64,000 bases of DNA from JACVRM01 sp963755085 (GCA_963755085.1 CAVWIN010000011.1:1-64000), one strand, 5' to 3'. Counted from the stretch's first letter, positions 46,998 to 54,874 are shown. Notes: generated by a model not told the origin, from the letters alone. A program made the numbers and translations.

Positions 46998-48364
46998 GCG
47001 TCCCAACGGAGCTGGCGGCCCTGCTTGGAGAGGACCGCGTTGCGGCGGGCGAATCCGTCCTCGACCTGCACGCCGCCGATCCGACCTACCACGCCCCGCA
47101 CCGGCCGGACGCGGTCGTCTTCCCGGAGTCCACGGAGGACGTCGCGCGGCTCCTGGCCTGGGCCGACCGCGAGCGGATCCCGGTCGTGCCCTACGGCGCG
47201 GCGACGAGCCTCGAGGGCCACGTGATCCCCGTGCAGGGCGGCGTCAGCCTCGACACCGGCCGCATGAACCGGATCCTCGCCGTCGACGCGGGCGATCTCA
47301 CCGCCGTCGTCCAGCCGGGAGTAACGCGGCTGGCGCTCAACGAGCGGCTCGGCCGCGACGGGCTGCAGTTCCCGGTCGACCCCGGCGCCGACGCGAGCCT
47401 CGGCGGGATGGCGGCCACGAACGCGAGCGGCACGACGACCGTCCGCTACGGCGGCATGCGCGCGCACGTGCTGGCGCTCGAGGTCGTGCTACCCGGCGGA
47501 CGGGTCATCCGCACGGGCAGCCGGGCGCGGAAGACCTCGGCCGGCTACGACGTCGGCGCCCTCTTCGTCGGCTCCGAAGGGACGCTCGGCGTCATCACCG
47601 AGCTCACCCTCCGCGTGCACGGGATCCCGGAGCACGCCGTCGCGATCCGGGTCGTGTTCGAGAGCCTCGACGACGCCTGCGCGGCCGCGGTCGCGATCGT
47701 AGGCGCCGGCGTCTCGGTGGTGCGCCTGGAGCTCCTCGACGCCGAGACGCTCCGGGCCGTCAACGCGTACAAGGGCACGGCGCTCGAGGAGGCGCCCAGC
47801 CTGTTCGTCGAGCTGGCGGGCTCTGCCGAAGGCGTCGCGGGCGACCTCGAGGCGGTGCGCGAGCTCGCGGAGGGCTGCACCGTGTTCGAAGCCGAGCGCG
47901 ACCCGACCGCGCGCGCTCGCCTCTGGGAGGCCCGGCACCACGTCGCCTTCGCGCTCGTCGCGGCGACGCCTGGCCGCCAGCACCTCAGCACCGACGTCTG
48001 CGTGCCGGTCTCGCACCTGCCGGAGGCGATCCGCCGCGCCCGCGCCGAGGCCGACCGCAGCGGGCTCTGGACGAGCCTCGTCGCGCACGCCGGCGACGGG
48101 AACTACCACGTGCTGTTCGCGCTCGACCCGGCCGACCCGGGTGAGCTCGCGCGGGCGCGGTCGCTGAACGACGCGATCGTCGAGTTCGCGCTCGCGCATG
48201 GCGGCACGTGCACGGGCGAACACGGCATCGGCCTCGGGAAGATCGGCTACCTCGAGCGCGAGCACGGCGACCTGCTGCCGCTGATGCACGGGATCAAGGC
48301 GCTCTGCGACCCGAACGGGATCATGAATCCGGGAAAGGTCCTGACACCCGCGGAAAATCCCTGA
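46994..48364 (+). CDS. FAD-linked oxidase, GlcD/D-lactate dehydrogenase type
   Basis: Intact 456 residues from GTG 46994. FAD_binding_4 domain: 'PDAVVFPESTEDVARLLAWADRERIPVVPYGAATSLEGHVIPVQGGVSLDTGRMNRIL', 'VDPGADASLGGMAATNASGTTTVRYGGMRAHVLALEVVLPGGRVIRTGSRARKTSAGYDVGALFVGSEGTLGVITELTLRV'. C-terminal domain: 'HAGDGNYHVLFALDP', 'GGTCTGEHGIGLGKIGYLEREHG' and 'DPNGIMNPGKVL'. It oxidises a 2-hydroxy acid (glycolate or D-lactate); which one cannot be read. D-lactate chemistry next to an F420 (phospholactate) block is suggestive only. Confidence 0.88.
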   Translation: MSVPTELAALLGEDRVAAGESVLDLHAADPTYHAPHRPDAVVFPESTEDVARLLAWADRERIPVVPYGAATSLEGHVIPVQGGVSLDTGRMNRILAVDAGDLTAVVQPGVTRLALNERLGRDGLQFPVDPGADASLGGMAATNASGTTTVRYGGMRAHVLALEVVLPGGRVIRTGSRARKTSAGYDVGALFVGSEGTLGVITELTLRVHGIPEHAVAIRVVFESLDDACAAAVAIVGAGVSVVRLELLDAETLRAVNAYKGTALEEAPSLFVELAGSAEGVAGDLEAVRELAEGCTVFEAERDPTARARLWEARHHVAFALVAATPGRQHLSTDVCVPVSHLPEAIRRARAEADRSGLWTSLVAHAGDGNYHVLFALDPADPGELARARSLNDAIVEFALAHGGTCTGEHGIGLGKIGYLEREHGDLLPLMHGIKALCDPNGIMNPGKVLTPAENP

Positions 48365-48400
48365 CGCCGCCGGCACGCGGCGCCCATACCGTCCGGGTGT

Positions 48401-48811
48401 ATGAGGCGCACGCTCACCGTCATCACCGCCGCCGCGGCGTTCGCCGCCGTGATCGCATTCCTGGCCGCGATGATCGTGGGCGGAAGCGGACAGCACCGAG
48501 CGGCCCCGGACCCCGCCCACACGATCCCCACCACGGCCAGGACGCTCGTCGTCTCGGCCGCCACGGCGCCGGTCTCGCGCCCCGGGGGACTGCTCCACGG
48601 CCGCCTGGTCGAGGGGGCCATGCCCCACGCCGCGATGATGGGCGAAGTCGTCAGCGACGAGGACTGCGCCGCCGACGTGCGCGGCATCTCTCACTGCCGC
48701 AACGCCGTCCGACTCGCCGACGGCGACATGATCATCGTGCGTCACCCGCACTCGATGGCGTCGGTCCCGTGCCTCACCCCGGGCGAGCGGATCCGCGTCC
48801 GGCCCGCCTGA
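48401..48811 (+). CDS. Small secreted or membrane-anchored hypothetical protein
   Basis: ATG 48401: MRRTLTVITAAAAFAAVIAFLAAMIVGGSG, a basic start and one hydrophobic helix, either an uncleaved signal anchor or a signal peptide. The exported part (about 105 residues) contains 'TARTLVVSAATAPVSRPGGLLHGRLVEGAMPHAAMMGEVVSDEDCAADVRGISHCRNAVRLADGDMIIVRHPHSM' with three Cys and many His and Met, which could bind metal. No family recognised. It is followed 26 bp later by the MarR gene, and the operator-like site lies in that gap. Confidence 0.6.
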   Translation: MRRTLTVITAAAAFAAVIAFLAAMIVGGSGQHRAAPDPAHTIPTTARTLVVSAATAPVSRPGGLLHGRLVEGAMPHAAMMGEVVSDEDCAADVRGISHCRNAVRLADGDMIIVRHPHSMASVPCLTPGERIRVRPA

Positions 48812-48814
48812 CTC

Positions 48815-48830
48815 CTACCGTATGGCAGTA
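48815..48830. promoter_or_regulatory. Operator-like site upstream of the MarR gene
   Basis: CTACCGTATGGCAGTA. Its first 10-11 bases match CTACCGGATGGTA, the arm of the palindrome at 49289-49322 (CTACCG, then ATGG). It ends 7 bases before the GTG start, so bound repressor would block initiation. This suggests autoregulation. Confidence 0.5.
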
Positions 48831-48837
48831 TCGGCGC

Positions 48838-49302
48838 GTGCGTGAGCCGCTGCCGCGTCTGCCGCCCGAGGGGACGCACAACGTCCTCTTCCAGTCGTTC
48901 CGGACACAGGCTGCGCTCCGCGAGCTGATGCGTGAAGTCTGGACGGGTACGGGCGTCACCGGCGAGGAGTACGGCGTCCTGGGCGTCGTCGAGTTCTTTC
49001 CTGACCGCACCCCGACCGAGCTGGCGAACGCGCTCGGGATCCCGCCGACGACGGTGTCGCGGCACGTGGCGCGCTTCCTCGCCGATGGGCTCGCCGAGCG
49101 CCGGCCCAACCCGGAGGACGGCCGCTCCTATCTGCTGCGGACGACGCCGAAGGGCAGCAAGATCGTCCAGACGATCGCGCCGCGGATTGCCGAGCGCGTG
49201 CAGGCCCTGGACGCGGTCACCGAGCAGCCGCTCGAGCAGATCGCGGCGTCGCTCGCGTCGCTGGAGCGGGCGGCGAAGGAGGCGCTTGCTACCGGACGGT
49301 AG
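48838..49302 (+). CDS. MarR-family transcriptional regulator
   Basis: Intact 154 residues from GTG 48838. Helical dimerisation ends flank a winged helix: 'LFQSFRTQAALRELMREVWTGTGVTGEEYGVLGVVEFFPDRTPTELANALGIPPTTVSRHVARFLADGLAERRPNPEDGRSYLLRTTPKGSKIV'. The recognition helix is PPTTVSRHVARFL and the wing NPEDGRSYLLRTT. The stop codon TAG lies inside an inverted repeat (49289-49322), and a related half site precedes the gene. It probably controls itself and the secreted beta-propeller gene downstream. Confidence 0.88.
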   Translation: MREPLPRLPPEGTHNVLFQSFRTQAALRELMREVWTGTGVTGEEYGVLGVVEFFPDRTPTELANALGIPPTTVSRHVARFLADGLAERRPNPEDGRSYLLRTTPKGSKIVQTIAPRIAERVQALDAVTEQPLEQIAASLASLERAAKEALATGR

Positions 49303-49322
49303 TAACTAGTACCATCCGGTAG
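49289..49322. promoter_or_regulatory. Inverted-repeat operator before the beta-propeller gene
   Basis: CTACCGGACGGTA (49289-49301), spacer GTAACTAG, TACCATCCGGTAG (49310-49322). The arms are complementary at 12 of 13 positions. It ends 3 bases before ATG 49326 and includes the MarR stop codon. Length and symmetry suit a MarR dimer site; it could also form a hairpin in mRNA. Confidence 0.6.
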
Positions 49323-49325
49323 CAC

Positions 49326-50246
49326 ATGCTCCGGTTCGCCGCGCTCCTCACAATCGCCCTCTTCGCTGCCAGTGCCGCCGTGGCATCCCCGGCCGGCAGC
49401 CCGCAGACGGTCGCCAAGATCAAGGTCGGCTCCAAGCCGTGCGCCTCGGTCGCCGCCAAGGGCCTGCTCTGGGTCACGAACTACGGCTCCAGCACCGTCT
49501 CGGTGATCGACCCGGCGCGCAACCGCGTGGTGGGCAGGCAGATCCGGGTCGATCCAGGCCCGTGCGGCATCGTCGCCGGGGCGGGCAGCGTCTGGACCCA
49601 CGCCTACACCTCCGACCGCGTCGACCGCATCAACCCACGCTCGCGGAAGGTGACGCAGCGGATCAAGGTCGGGCACGGCTCGTACGACGTCCTCTTCGCC
49701 GCAGGCTCCCTCTGGGTGACGAACAACACGGACGACACCGTGCAGCGCATCTCGCCCGCGCGGAACCGGGTGGTCAAGACGATCACCGTCCGCGGCGGGC
49801 CGGCCGGCCTCCAGCTCGTGGACGGCGTCGTGTGGGTCGGGACGACCGGCTCGAACGACGTCTACCGGATCGACCCGGCGACCAACGTCGCCACGCGTGT
49901 CCAGACGGGAGCGACCGGCCCCGCCTGGTTCTCGTCGCAGGGCGACGTGCTCTGGGTCTCGAACGTCCCCGACGGGACGGTCTCCCGCCTCGACCCCTCG
50001 ACGGGCTCCGTGACCGCGACGGTGAAGACCGGCATCCAGCCGGTGGACGGCGCCGTCGGCCCGGACGGGCTCGTCTGGATCCCGAACCTGGGCGACGGCA
50101 CCGTCTCGCGCATCGACCCCGCCGCGGGGAAGGTCGTCGACACGTTCCACGTCGGCACCGCGCCGTTCGTCCTCAACGTGGCCTTCGGCGACGTCTGGTC
50201 GCCGGACTACGGCGGCAACCTGGTCTGGCGGCTGCGCGCGAGCTAG
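49326..50246 (+). CDS. Secreted seven-bladed YncE/YVTN-type beta-propeller
   Basis: ATG 49326: MLRFAALLTIALFAASAAVASPAGS, a signal peptide with cleavage after AVA. Then seven repeats of about 40 residues, each of the form 'G-x-LWVTN-x6-V-x-x-IDP', e.g. 'LLWVTNYGSSTVSVIDP', 'SLWVTNNTDDTVQRISP', 'VLWVSNVPDGTVSRLDP' and 'LVWIPNLGDGTVSRIDP'. These are Vgb/YncE-like repeats. No enzymatic residues recognised; probably binding. Its start is almost inside the MarR operator. The stop shares CTAG with the convergent gene. Confidence 0.85.
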   Translation: MLRFAALLTIALFAASAAVASPAGSPQTVAKIKVGSKPCASVAAKGLLWVTNYGSSTVSVIDPARNRVVGRQIRVDPGPCGIVAGAGSVWTHAYTSDRVDRINPRSRKVTQRIKVGHGSYDVLFAAGSLWVTNNTDDTVQRISPARNRVVKTITVRGGPAGLQLVDGVVWVGTTGSNDVYRIDPATNVATRVQTGATGPAWFSSQGDVLWVSNVPDGTVSRLDPSTGSVTATVKTGIQPVDGAVGPDGLVWIPNLGDGTVSRIDPAAGKVVDTFHVGTAPFVLNVAFGDVWSPDYGGNLVWRLRAS

Positions 50247-50653
50247 CGCAGCCGCCGTAGCCGCTCGTCGCGCAGCGCCTGGGCCTCGAGCAGCGCCGCC
50301 GCGCTCGGGCCGACAGCGTCGAGGAACGGCGCGCGGCCGATCTCCCAGAGCTCGACGTCGGTGACGGCGAGCACGGTTGCCGTGCGCGGCACGTCCTCGG
50401 TCAGGGCGATCTCGCCGAGCACGTCGCCGCGCACGACGCCGCCACGGGGGCGGCCGTCGTGCCAGATCTCCAGCTCGCCGTCGGCGACGAGGTAGACGCA
50501 GTCGCCCTGGTCGCCCTCGTTGATGACGACGGTCCCGGCGGGGAAGGCCCGGTGCTCGAGCGCGACCGCGAGCCGGTCGAGCGCGTCGGCGTCGAGCACG
50601 CCGAAGAGCGGGATCGCGCGCAGGAGCGCGTGTGCCTCGTCGCGCCGGGTCAA
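50243..50653 (-). CDS. Cyclic-nucleotide-binding domain protein
   Basis: TTG 50653 (LTRRDEAHALLRAIPLFGVLDADALDRLAVALEHRAFPAGTVVINEGDQGDCVYLVADGELEIWH). The cNMP-binding beta roll continues 'GGVVRGDVLGEIALTEDVPRTATVLAVTDVELWEIGRAPFLDAVG'. The phosphate-binding cassette reads GEIALTEDVPRTAT, close to the consensus G-E-x-A-L-x-x-x-x-R-x-A-T with R present. 136 residues, no DNA-binding domain, so it is a stand-alone sensor or regulatory subunit. Two nucleotide cyclases lie 2-4 kb away. Confidence 0.85.
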   Translation of the reverse strand: MTRRDEAHALLRAIPLFGVLDADALDRLAVALEHRAFPAGTVVINEGDQGDCVYLVADGELEIWHDGRPRGGVVRGDVLGEIALTEDVPRTATVLAVTDVELWEIGRAPFLDAVGPSAAALLEAQALRDERLRRLR

Positions 50654-50672
50654 CGCACGGCCCGCGCGCCCT

Positions 50673-51068
50673 CTAGCGGCGCTTCTTCTGCTTCTGCATC
50701 TGCCGCCGCATGGCGCGGTTCGTAGCCTCGGGCATCGCGCCCTGCTCCTGCACCGCGTCCATGTAGGCGCGCCGCTCCTCGGCGCTGAGCTGGCTGAGCG
50801 CCGCCTGGGCCCGCTGCGGGCTGGCGTTGGCGTTCAGCCGCTCGAGCTTCTTGACGGCGCTCGCGAGCTCCGGGTTCTGCCGCTCGAGCGCGGCACGCGA
50901 CATGCGCTGCAGCCCCTTGCCGAGCAGCGGCACCTTCATCAGGAACTGCATGGTCGCGCGCAGGTACTTGCCGCCCGCTATCCGCCCCAGCACGAAGAGC
51001 AGGGCGAACAGGACCAGCAGGATGAGCAGCAGGAGCAGCGGGATGAAGAGAGCCGAAAACGCGATCAT
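50673..51068 (-). CDS. Small membrane-anchored hypothetical protein
   Basis: ATG 51068: MIAFSALFIPLLLLLILLVLFALLFVLGRIAGGKYL, one long N-terminal helix. Then a soluble, helical, basic part 'MQFLMKVPLLGKGLQRMSRAALERQNPELASAVKKLERLNANASPQRAQAALSQLSAEERRAYMDAVQEQG' and a very basic tail 'RAMRRQMQKQKKRR'. 131 residues. The tail suggests nucleic-acid or phospholipid contact. Family not recognised. It lies between the cNMP-binding gene and the helicase, all on the same strand. Confidence 0.65.
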   Translation of the reverse strand: MIAFSALFIPLLLLLILLVLFALLFVLGRIAGGKYLRATMQFLMKVPLLGKGLQRMSRAALERQNPELASAVKKLERLNANASPQRAQAALSQLSAEERRAYMDAVQEQGAMPEATNRAMRRQMQKQKKRR

Positions 51069-51087
51069 CGAGGCGAAATCTAACGGC

Positions 51088-52260
51088 CTACCACTTGCTG
51101 CGGCGACCCCTCCGCGAGGTGTAGACGAGCTTCGCGCGGGCGATGTCCATGCCCGCCTCCTCGAACTGCTCGCGGTGGCCGAGCCGGTTGGCGACGCGGC
51201 TCGTGTCCGCCTGCTGCTCGGGGAGCACGAAGGTGACGGCGACGCCGCTGCGGCCGGCGCGGCCGGTGCGGCCGGTGCGGTGGACGTAGCCCTTGTCCTC
51301 CTCGGGCGGATCGAAGTTGATCACCTGCGTGACGTGCTCCAGGTCGAGCCCGCGGGCTGCCACGTCGGTGGCGATCAGCGTCTTGACCTTGCCGCCCTCG
51401 AAGCGCTCGAGCGCGCGCTCGCGTGCCCGCTGCGACATGTCGCCGTGCATGGCGACCGCGTCGAGGCCCTGGCGGTGCAGCTTGTGCACCAGCCGGTCGG
51501 CACCGCGCTTCGTGCGGACGAAGACGAGCGTGAGCCCATCGATCTCGCGGAGGTGCTGAACGAGCGTCTCGACCTTCGTGTCGGCCTTGACCGAGACGAA
51601 GCGGTGCTCGATCTCGCCCGGCGTGCGCTCGTCGGGCAGCCGGCCCTCGAAGCGCGAGGGGCTGTTCGTGTACTTCTGCGCCAGCTCGCCGACCTCGCCG
51701 TCGAGCGTGGCCGAGAAGAACATCGTCTGGCGGTTGCGCGGCAGCCGGCGCACGATCTTGTCGACCTGCGGCAGGAAGCCCATGTCGAGCATCCGATCGG
51801 CCTCGTCGAGGATGAGGATGCGGATCTGCGATAGGTCGACCAGCCGGCGCTGGATCAGATCCTCGAGGCGGCCGGGCGTGGCGACGAGGACGTGCGCGTT
51901 CTTCGCGCGCTTCCCCTGCGCCGGGATCGGGACTCCGCCGTAGACCGAGGCCACGCGCAACTTCTTCGGGCCGGCGACCGACTCGAGCTCCTCCGTCACC
52001 TGGACGCAGAGCTCGCGGGTCGGGACCAGGATGAGCGCCGACGGGCGCGCGTCGGACGGGTCGGTGCGCTCGACGATCGGCACCGCGAACGCGAGCGTCT
52101 TGCCCGAGCCCGTGGGCGACCGTGCGAGCACGTCGAGCCCGGCGAGCGCGTCGGGCAGTGCAAGCGTCTGGATGCGGAACGGCGAGTGGATGCCGCGAGC
52201 GGCGAGCACATCGGCGACAGGCGCGGACACGCCGAGCTCGCGGAAAGTAACGTCTGACAA
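51088..52260 (-). CDS. DEAD-box ATP-dependent RNA helicase
   Basis: TTG 52260 gives LSDVTFRELGVSAPVADVLAARGIHSPFRIQTLALPDALAG (Q motif). Then SPTGSGKT (I), PTRELCVQV (Ia), TPGRLEDL (Ib), LDEADRMLDMGF (II, DEAD), FSATLDG (III), 'TLVFVRTKRGADRLV' (IV), 'TDVAARGLDLEHVTQVINFD' (V) and HRTGRTGRAG (VI). 390 residues with a short basic tail ending RRGRRSKW, so a minimal RhlE-like enzyme. The TTG start is chosen because a good site (GAAGGGAG) lies 8 bases upstream; that site sits in a hairpin (52270-52315). Confidence 0.93.
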   Translation of the reverse strand: MSDVTFRELGVSAPVADVLAARGIHSPFRIQTLALPDALAGLDVLARSPTGSGKTLAFAVPIVERTDPSDARPSALILVPTRELCVQVTEELESVAGPKKLRVASVYGGVPIPAQGKRAKNAHVLVATPGRLEDLIQRRLVDLSQIRILILDEADRMLDMGFLPQVDKIVRRLPRNRQTMFFSATLDGEVGELAQKYTNSPSRFEGRLPDERTPGEIEHRFVSVKADTKVETLVQHLREIDGLTLVFVRTKRGADRLVHKLHRQGLDAVAMHGDMSQRARERALERFEGGKVKTLIATDVAARGLDLEHVTQVINFDPPEEDKGYVHRTGRTGRAGRSGVAVTFVLPEQQADTSRVANRLGHREQFEEAGMDIARAKLVYTSRRGRRSKW

Positions 52261-52269
52261 GTTGTTCGA

Positions 52270-52315
52270 CTCCCTTCGGATTCGAGACCTGCGTGCCTCG
52301 AAACGCCCGAAGGAG
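52270..52315 (-). promoter_or_regulatory. 5'-UTR hairpin sequestering the helicase ribosome binding site
   Basis: On the minus strand CTCCTTCGG (52315-52307) pairs with CCGAAGGGAG (52279-52270) with one bulge. An inner CTCGA/TCGAG-type stem (52297-52301 with 52282-52286) and a 10-base loop follow. The distal arm contains the GGGAG that precedes the TTG start. This would hide the ribosome binding site, as in thermosensor- or autoregulation-type leaders of helicase mRNAs. Pairing is seen; function is inferred. Confidence 0.5.
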
Positions 52316-52385
52316 GAACGAAGAGCAAATCTCACCGGGGCGGCCGGATTGCCGCGCCGTACGTACACCGTAGCATCGGCAGGCA

Positions 52386-53723
52386 ATGGCACCACCTCAA
52401 GTCCGCTATGCACGCAGCGGCGACGTGAACGTCGCCTACCAGGCGATCGGTGACGGCGAGCTCGATCTCGTCCTGATCCTCGGTGCGCTCACGAACCTCA
52501 ACGTGTTCTGGGACGAGCCTGCCTACCGCCGCTTCGTCGAGCAGCTGAGCGGGTTCGCGCGCGTGCTCGTGTTCGACAAGCGCGGCATGGGGCTCTCCGA
52601 CCGGGTCGAGGTGGGAACGCTCGAGGAGCGGATGGACGACGTGCGGGCGGTCATGGATGCCGCCGGGTCAAAGGAGGCGGCGCTGATCGGCATCTCGGAG
52701 GGCGGGCCGCTGTCGATGCTGTTCGCGGCCACCTACCCCGAGCGGACGCGGGGGCTCATCCTCTGCGGCGCGGAGGTCAAGGAGGAGACGACGCCCGACT
52801 GGCCGTGGGGCGAGAACACCCGCGAGCCCTTCGAACGCTCGATGGCGACCATCGGCGAGCGCTGGGGCGCGAGCGGCAAGAACATCGCCTACTTCGTCCC
52901 GAGCCTCGCGGGAGACGAGCGGGCCGAGCAGTGGTTCCAGCGGCTGCTGGTGGAGTCGGCGACGCCGCGTACCGCCGAGGCGTTCATGCGCATGGCCTTC
53001 GACATCGACATCCGCGACGTCGTGCCATCGGTGCACGTGCCCACGCTCATCATCCATCGCGTGGGCGACGGCGTCTGCCATGTCGAGAACGCTCGCTGGC
53101 TCGCGAGCAACCTCTCCGACGCCCGTTATGTCGAGCTCGACGGAGACGATCACGTCCCCTGGTACGGCGACACCGAGCGCGTGCTCGCCGAGATCCGCGA
53201 GTTCCTGACCGGGGCGCGGGAGGCCGCGGAGCCGGACCGCGTGCTCGCGACGGTGCTCTTCACCGACGTCGTCGGCTCGACCGAGCGTGCGGCGGCGCTC
53301 GGCGACCGCCGCTGGCGCGAGCTGCTCGAGTCCCATAACGACGTGGTCGGGCGCGAGCTCGACCGCTTCCGCGGGCGCCACGTCGACAGCGCCGGCGACG
53401 GCGTCTTCGCGACCTTCGACGGCCCCGCGCGCGCGATCCGCTGCGCTGCTGCCATCCGCGACGCCGTCACGACGCTCGGGCTCGAGATCAGGGCCGGCGT
53501 ACACACGGGCGAGGTCGAGGTGCTCGGCGACGACCTCGCCGGCATGGCCGTCCACATCGGCGCCCGTGTCGCGGCGCGTGCCGGCGCCGGCGAGATCCTC
53601 GCCTCCGGGACGGTCCGCGACCTCGTGGTGGGCTCGGGCGTGCAGTTCGAGGACCGCGGCACCGCCGAGCTGAAGGGCGTGCCGGGCGAGTGGCGGCTCT
53701 ACGCCGTCACCGCGACCGGCTGA
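52386..53723 (+). CDS. Alpha/beta-hydrolase fused to class III nucleotide cyclase (Rv1900c-like)
   Basis: Intact 445 residues from ATG 52386. Residues 1-275 are an alpha/beta hydrolase: 'VNVAYQAIGDGELDLVLILGALTNLNVFWDEPAYRRFVEQLSGFARVLVFDKRGMGLSDRV', nucleophile elbow GISEGG, late 'HVPTLIIHRVGDGVCHVENARWLASNL' and 'DGDDHVPWYGD' (His). Residues 285-445 are a cyclase: 'ATVLFTDVVGSTERAAALGDRRW' and 'HVDSAGDGVFATFDGPARAIRCAAAI' keep both metal Asp residues. The adenine-reading Lys of the K-x-x-GD motif is Asp here, and the Asn of GxxVNxAxR is His (AVHIGARVAARA). Mycobacterial Rv1900c has the same architecture. Confidence 0.9.
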   Translation: MAPPQVRYARSGDVNVAYQAIGDGELDLVLILGALTNLNVFWDEPAYRRFVEQLSGFARVLVFDKRGMGLSDRVEVGTLEERMDDVRAVMDAAGSKEAALIGISEGGPLSMLFAATYPERTRGLILCGAEVKEETTPDWPWGENTREPFERSMATIGERWGASGKNIAYFVPSLAGDERAEQWFQRLLVESATPRTAEAFMRMAFDIDIRDVVPSVHVPTLIIHRVGDGVCHVENARWLASNLSDARYVELDGDDHVPWYGDTERVLAEIREFLTGAREAAEPDRVLATVLFTDVVGSTERAAALGDRRWRELLESHNDVVGRELDRFRGRHVDSAGDGVFATFDGPARAIRCAAAIRDAVTTLGLEIRAGVHTGEVEVLGDDLAGMAVHIGARVAARAGAGEILASGTVRDLVVGSGVQFEDRGTAELKGVPGEWRLYAVTATG

Positions 53724-54483
53724 GGCGCGCTTGCGACCCAGACGTCGACCGGCTGCTCGCGGCCGCGCAGCTCCAGCGTGCGCCGCTCGAGATCGTCCGT
53801 TTCGAGCCCGGCCGCCTCGGCCGTCATCGCGCTGACGAGCAGCTCGTCGGCGCCGGCCATGCCGGAGATGCGCGACGCCGCGTTCACGGTATCGCCGAGC
53901 GCGGTGAAGTCGACGGCGTCGCCCTCGCCGACGGTGCCGACGAACGAGACGCCGGTGTGGATGCCGACGCCGACCGGGATCCAGTCGCGCGTGCGCTCGA
54001 GCAGCTCGCGCCCGGCGTCGATCGCGCGGGCAGCGTGCTCGTTCCCGGCGAAGCCGGGAATGAACAGCGCCACGGCCTCGTCGCCGACGAACTTGTCGAC
54101 CAGGCCGTCGTGGTCGTCGATCACCTTCGCGGCGGCGCCGTAGAAGCGGGCGATCAGCCGCGAGTACTCCTCGGGCCGCATCTGCTCCGCGAGCGTGGTG
54201 GAGCCGCGCACGTCGGCGAAGAAGACCGTCACCTCGATCTCGGTGCCGCCGGGCTCCGCGTGCAGGTGCTTGATGCAGAGCTTGCAGAGCCGCGGTTGAG
54301 CGGCGACGGGCCCGCCCCGATGAGCTTCAGGACGGTGCGCCCCGGCCGGCCGAACGGCGCGGCGCAGAGCTTGCAGCGCGGACCGGCGGGGATCGCGCCC
54401 ATGATCGAGCGCATGCGCATGAGGCCCTTCGAGTTGCCCGTCAGGACCTCCTCCCACATCTCTTGCGGCGTCTGCTTTGCCAT
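53699..54483 (-). CDS. Class III adenylate cyclase with N-terminal Cys motifs (one frameshift)
   Basis: ATG 54483: MAKQTPQEMWEEVLTGNSKGLMRMRSIMGAIPAGPRCKLCAAPFGRPG. A one-base step near 54305 joins 'RLCKLCIKHLHAEPGGTEIEVTVFFADVRGSTTLAEQM'. Two CKLC pairs suggest a small metal knuckle. The catalytic domain is canonical: FFADVRGST and KFVGDEAVALF (metal Asp plus adenine Lys), 'GVGIHTGVSFVGTVGEGDAVDFTALGDTVNAASRISGMAGADELLVS' with the Asn and Arg of the transition-state site. So, unlike its convergent neighbour, this cyclase retains every expected residue. The two genes overlap by 25 bp at their 3' ends. Confidence 0.85.
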
Positions 54484-54814
54484 GGCCCGAGGTTACGCGT
54501 CTTGTCCTGCGGCGTCGGGCTGCGTTACGGTCGCGCGGCCGCGATCACCCGCTCGATCCCGCGATCTTCGACCATCCGCCCGAGCAGCTCTTCGACATGC
54601 TGGCGGACATCTGCAACGAGCCGACGTGGCAGCCGGACGTCCCGGTCGGGAAGCTGACGGACGAGCTGGTCGGCCCCGGGTCGCGGTTCCGCGACATCTA
54701 CAAGGGCCTCGGCGACCTCGACGTCGAAATCGCCGAGTGATGAAAAAGGAGACGGCCAAGCGGCCGGCCCAGATGCGGGCCGGTCTCGACGCGATTTACG
54801 GCCCGGCAACCTGA
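54477..54814 (+). pseudogene. Remnant of an SRPBCC-type protein
   Basis: The readable core is 'DHPPEQLFDMLADICNEPTWQPDVPVGKLTDELVGPGSRFRDIYKGLGDLDVEIAE', stopping at TGA 54738-54740. It matches the first half of a Polyketide_cyc2/SRPBCC fold. Right after the stop, in another frame, comes 'KKETAKRPAQMRAGLDAIYGPA', like the usual C-terminal helix. The middle of the fold (about 60 residues) is absent, so this looks like an internally deleted gene. The N-terminus is also unclear, with a step near 54560. Confidence 0.5.
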
Positions 54815-54866
54815 TGTAAGGAAACGCGCCGATTCCCGGTACTGGTTGGTGAATCGTTTAACAGAG

Positions 54867-54874
54867 AAGGGGAG
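54867..54874 (+). promoter_or_regulatory. Strong ribosome binding site
   Basis: AAGGGGAG, four bases before ATG 54879. It decides the start of the next gene against an in-frame ATG about 30 bases upstream. Confidence 0.6.

Noticed and set aside
48363..48392. GCCGCCGGCACGCGGCG stem after the FAD oxidase gene
   Set aside because: Short, imperfect and of a kind expected by chance at this GC content; not called a terminator.
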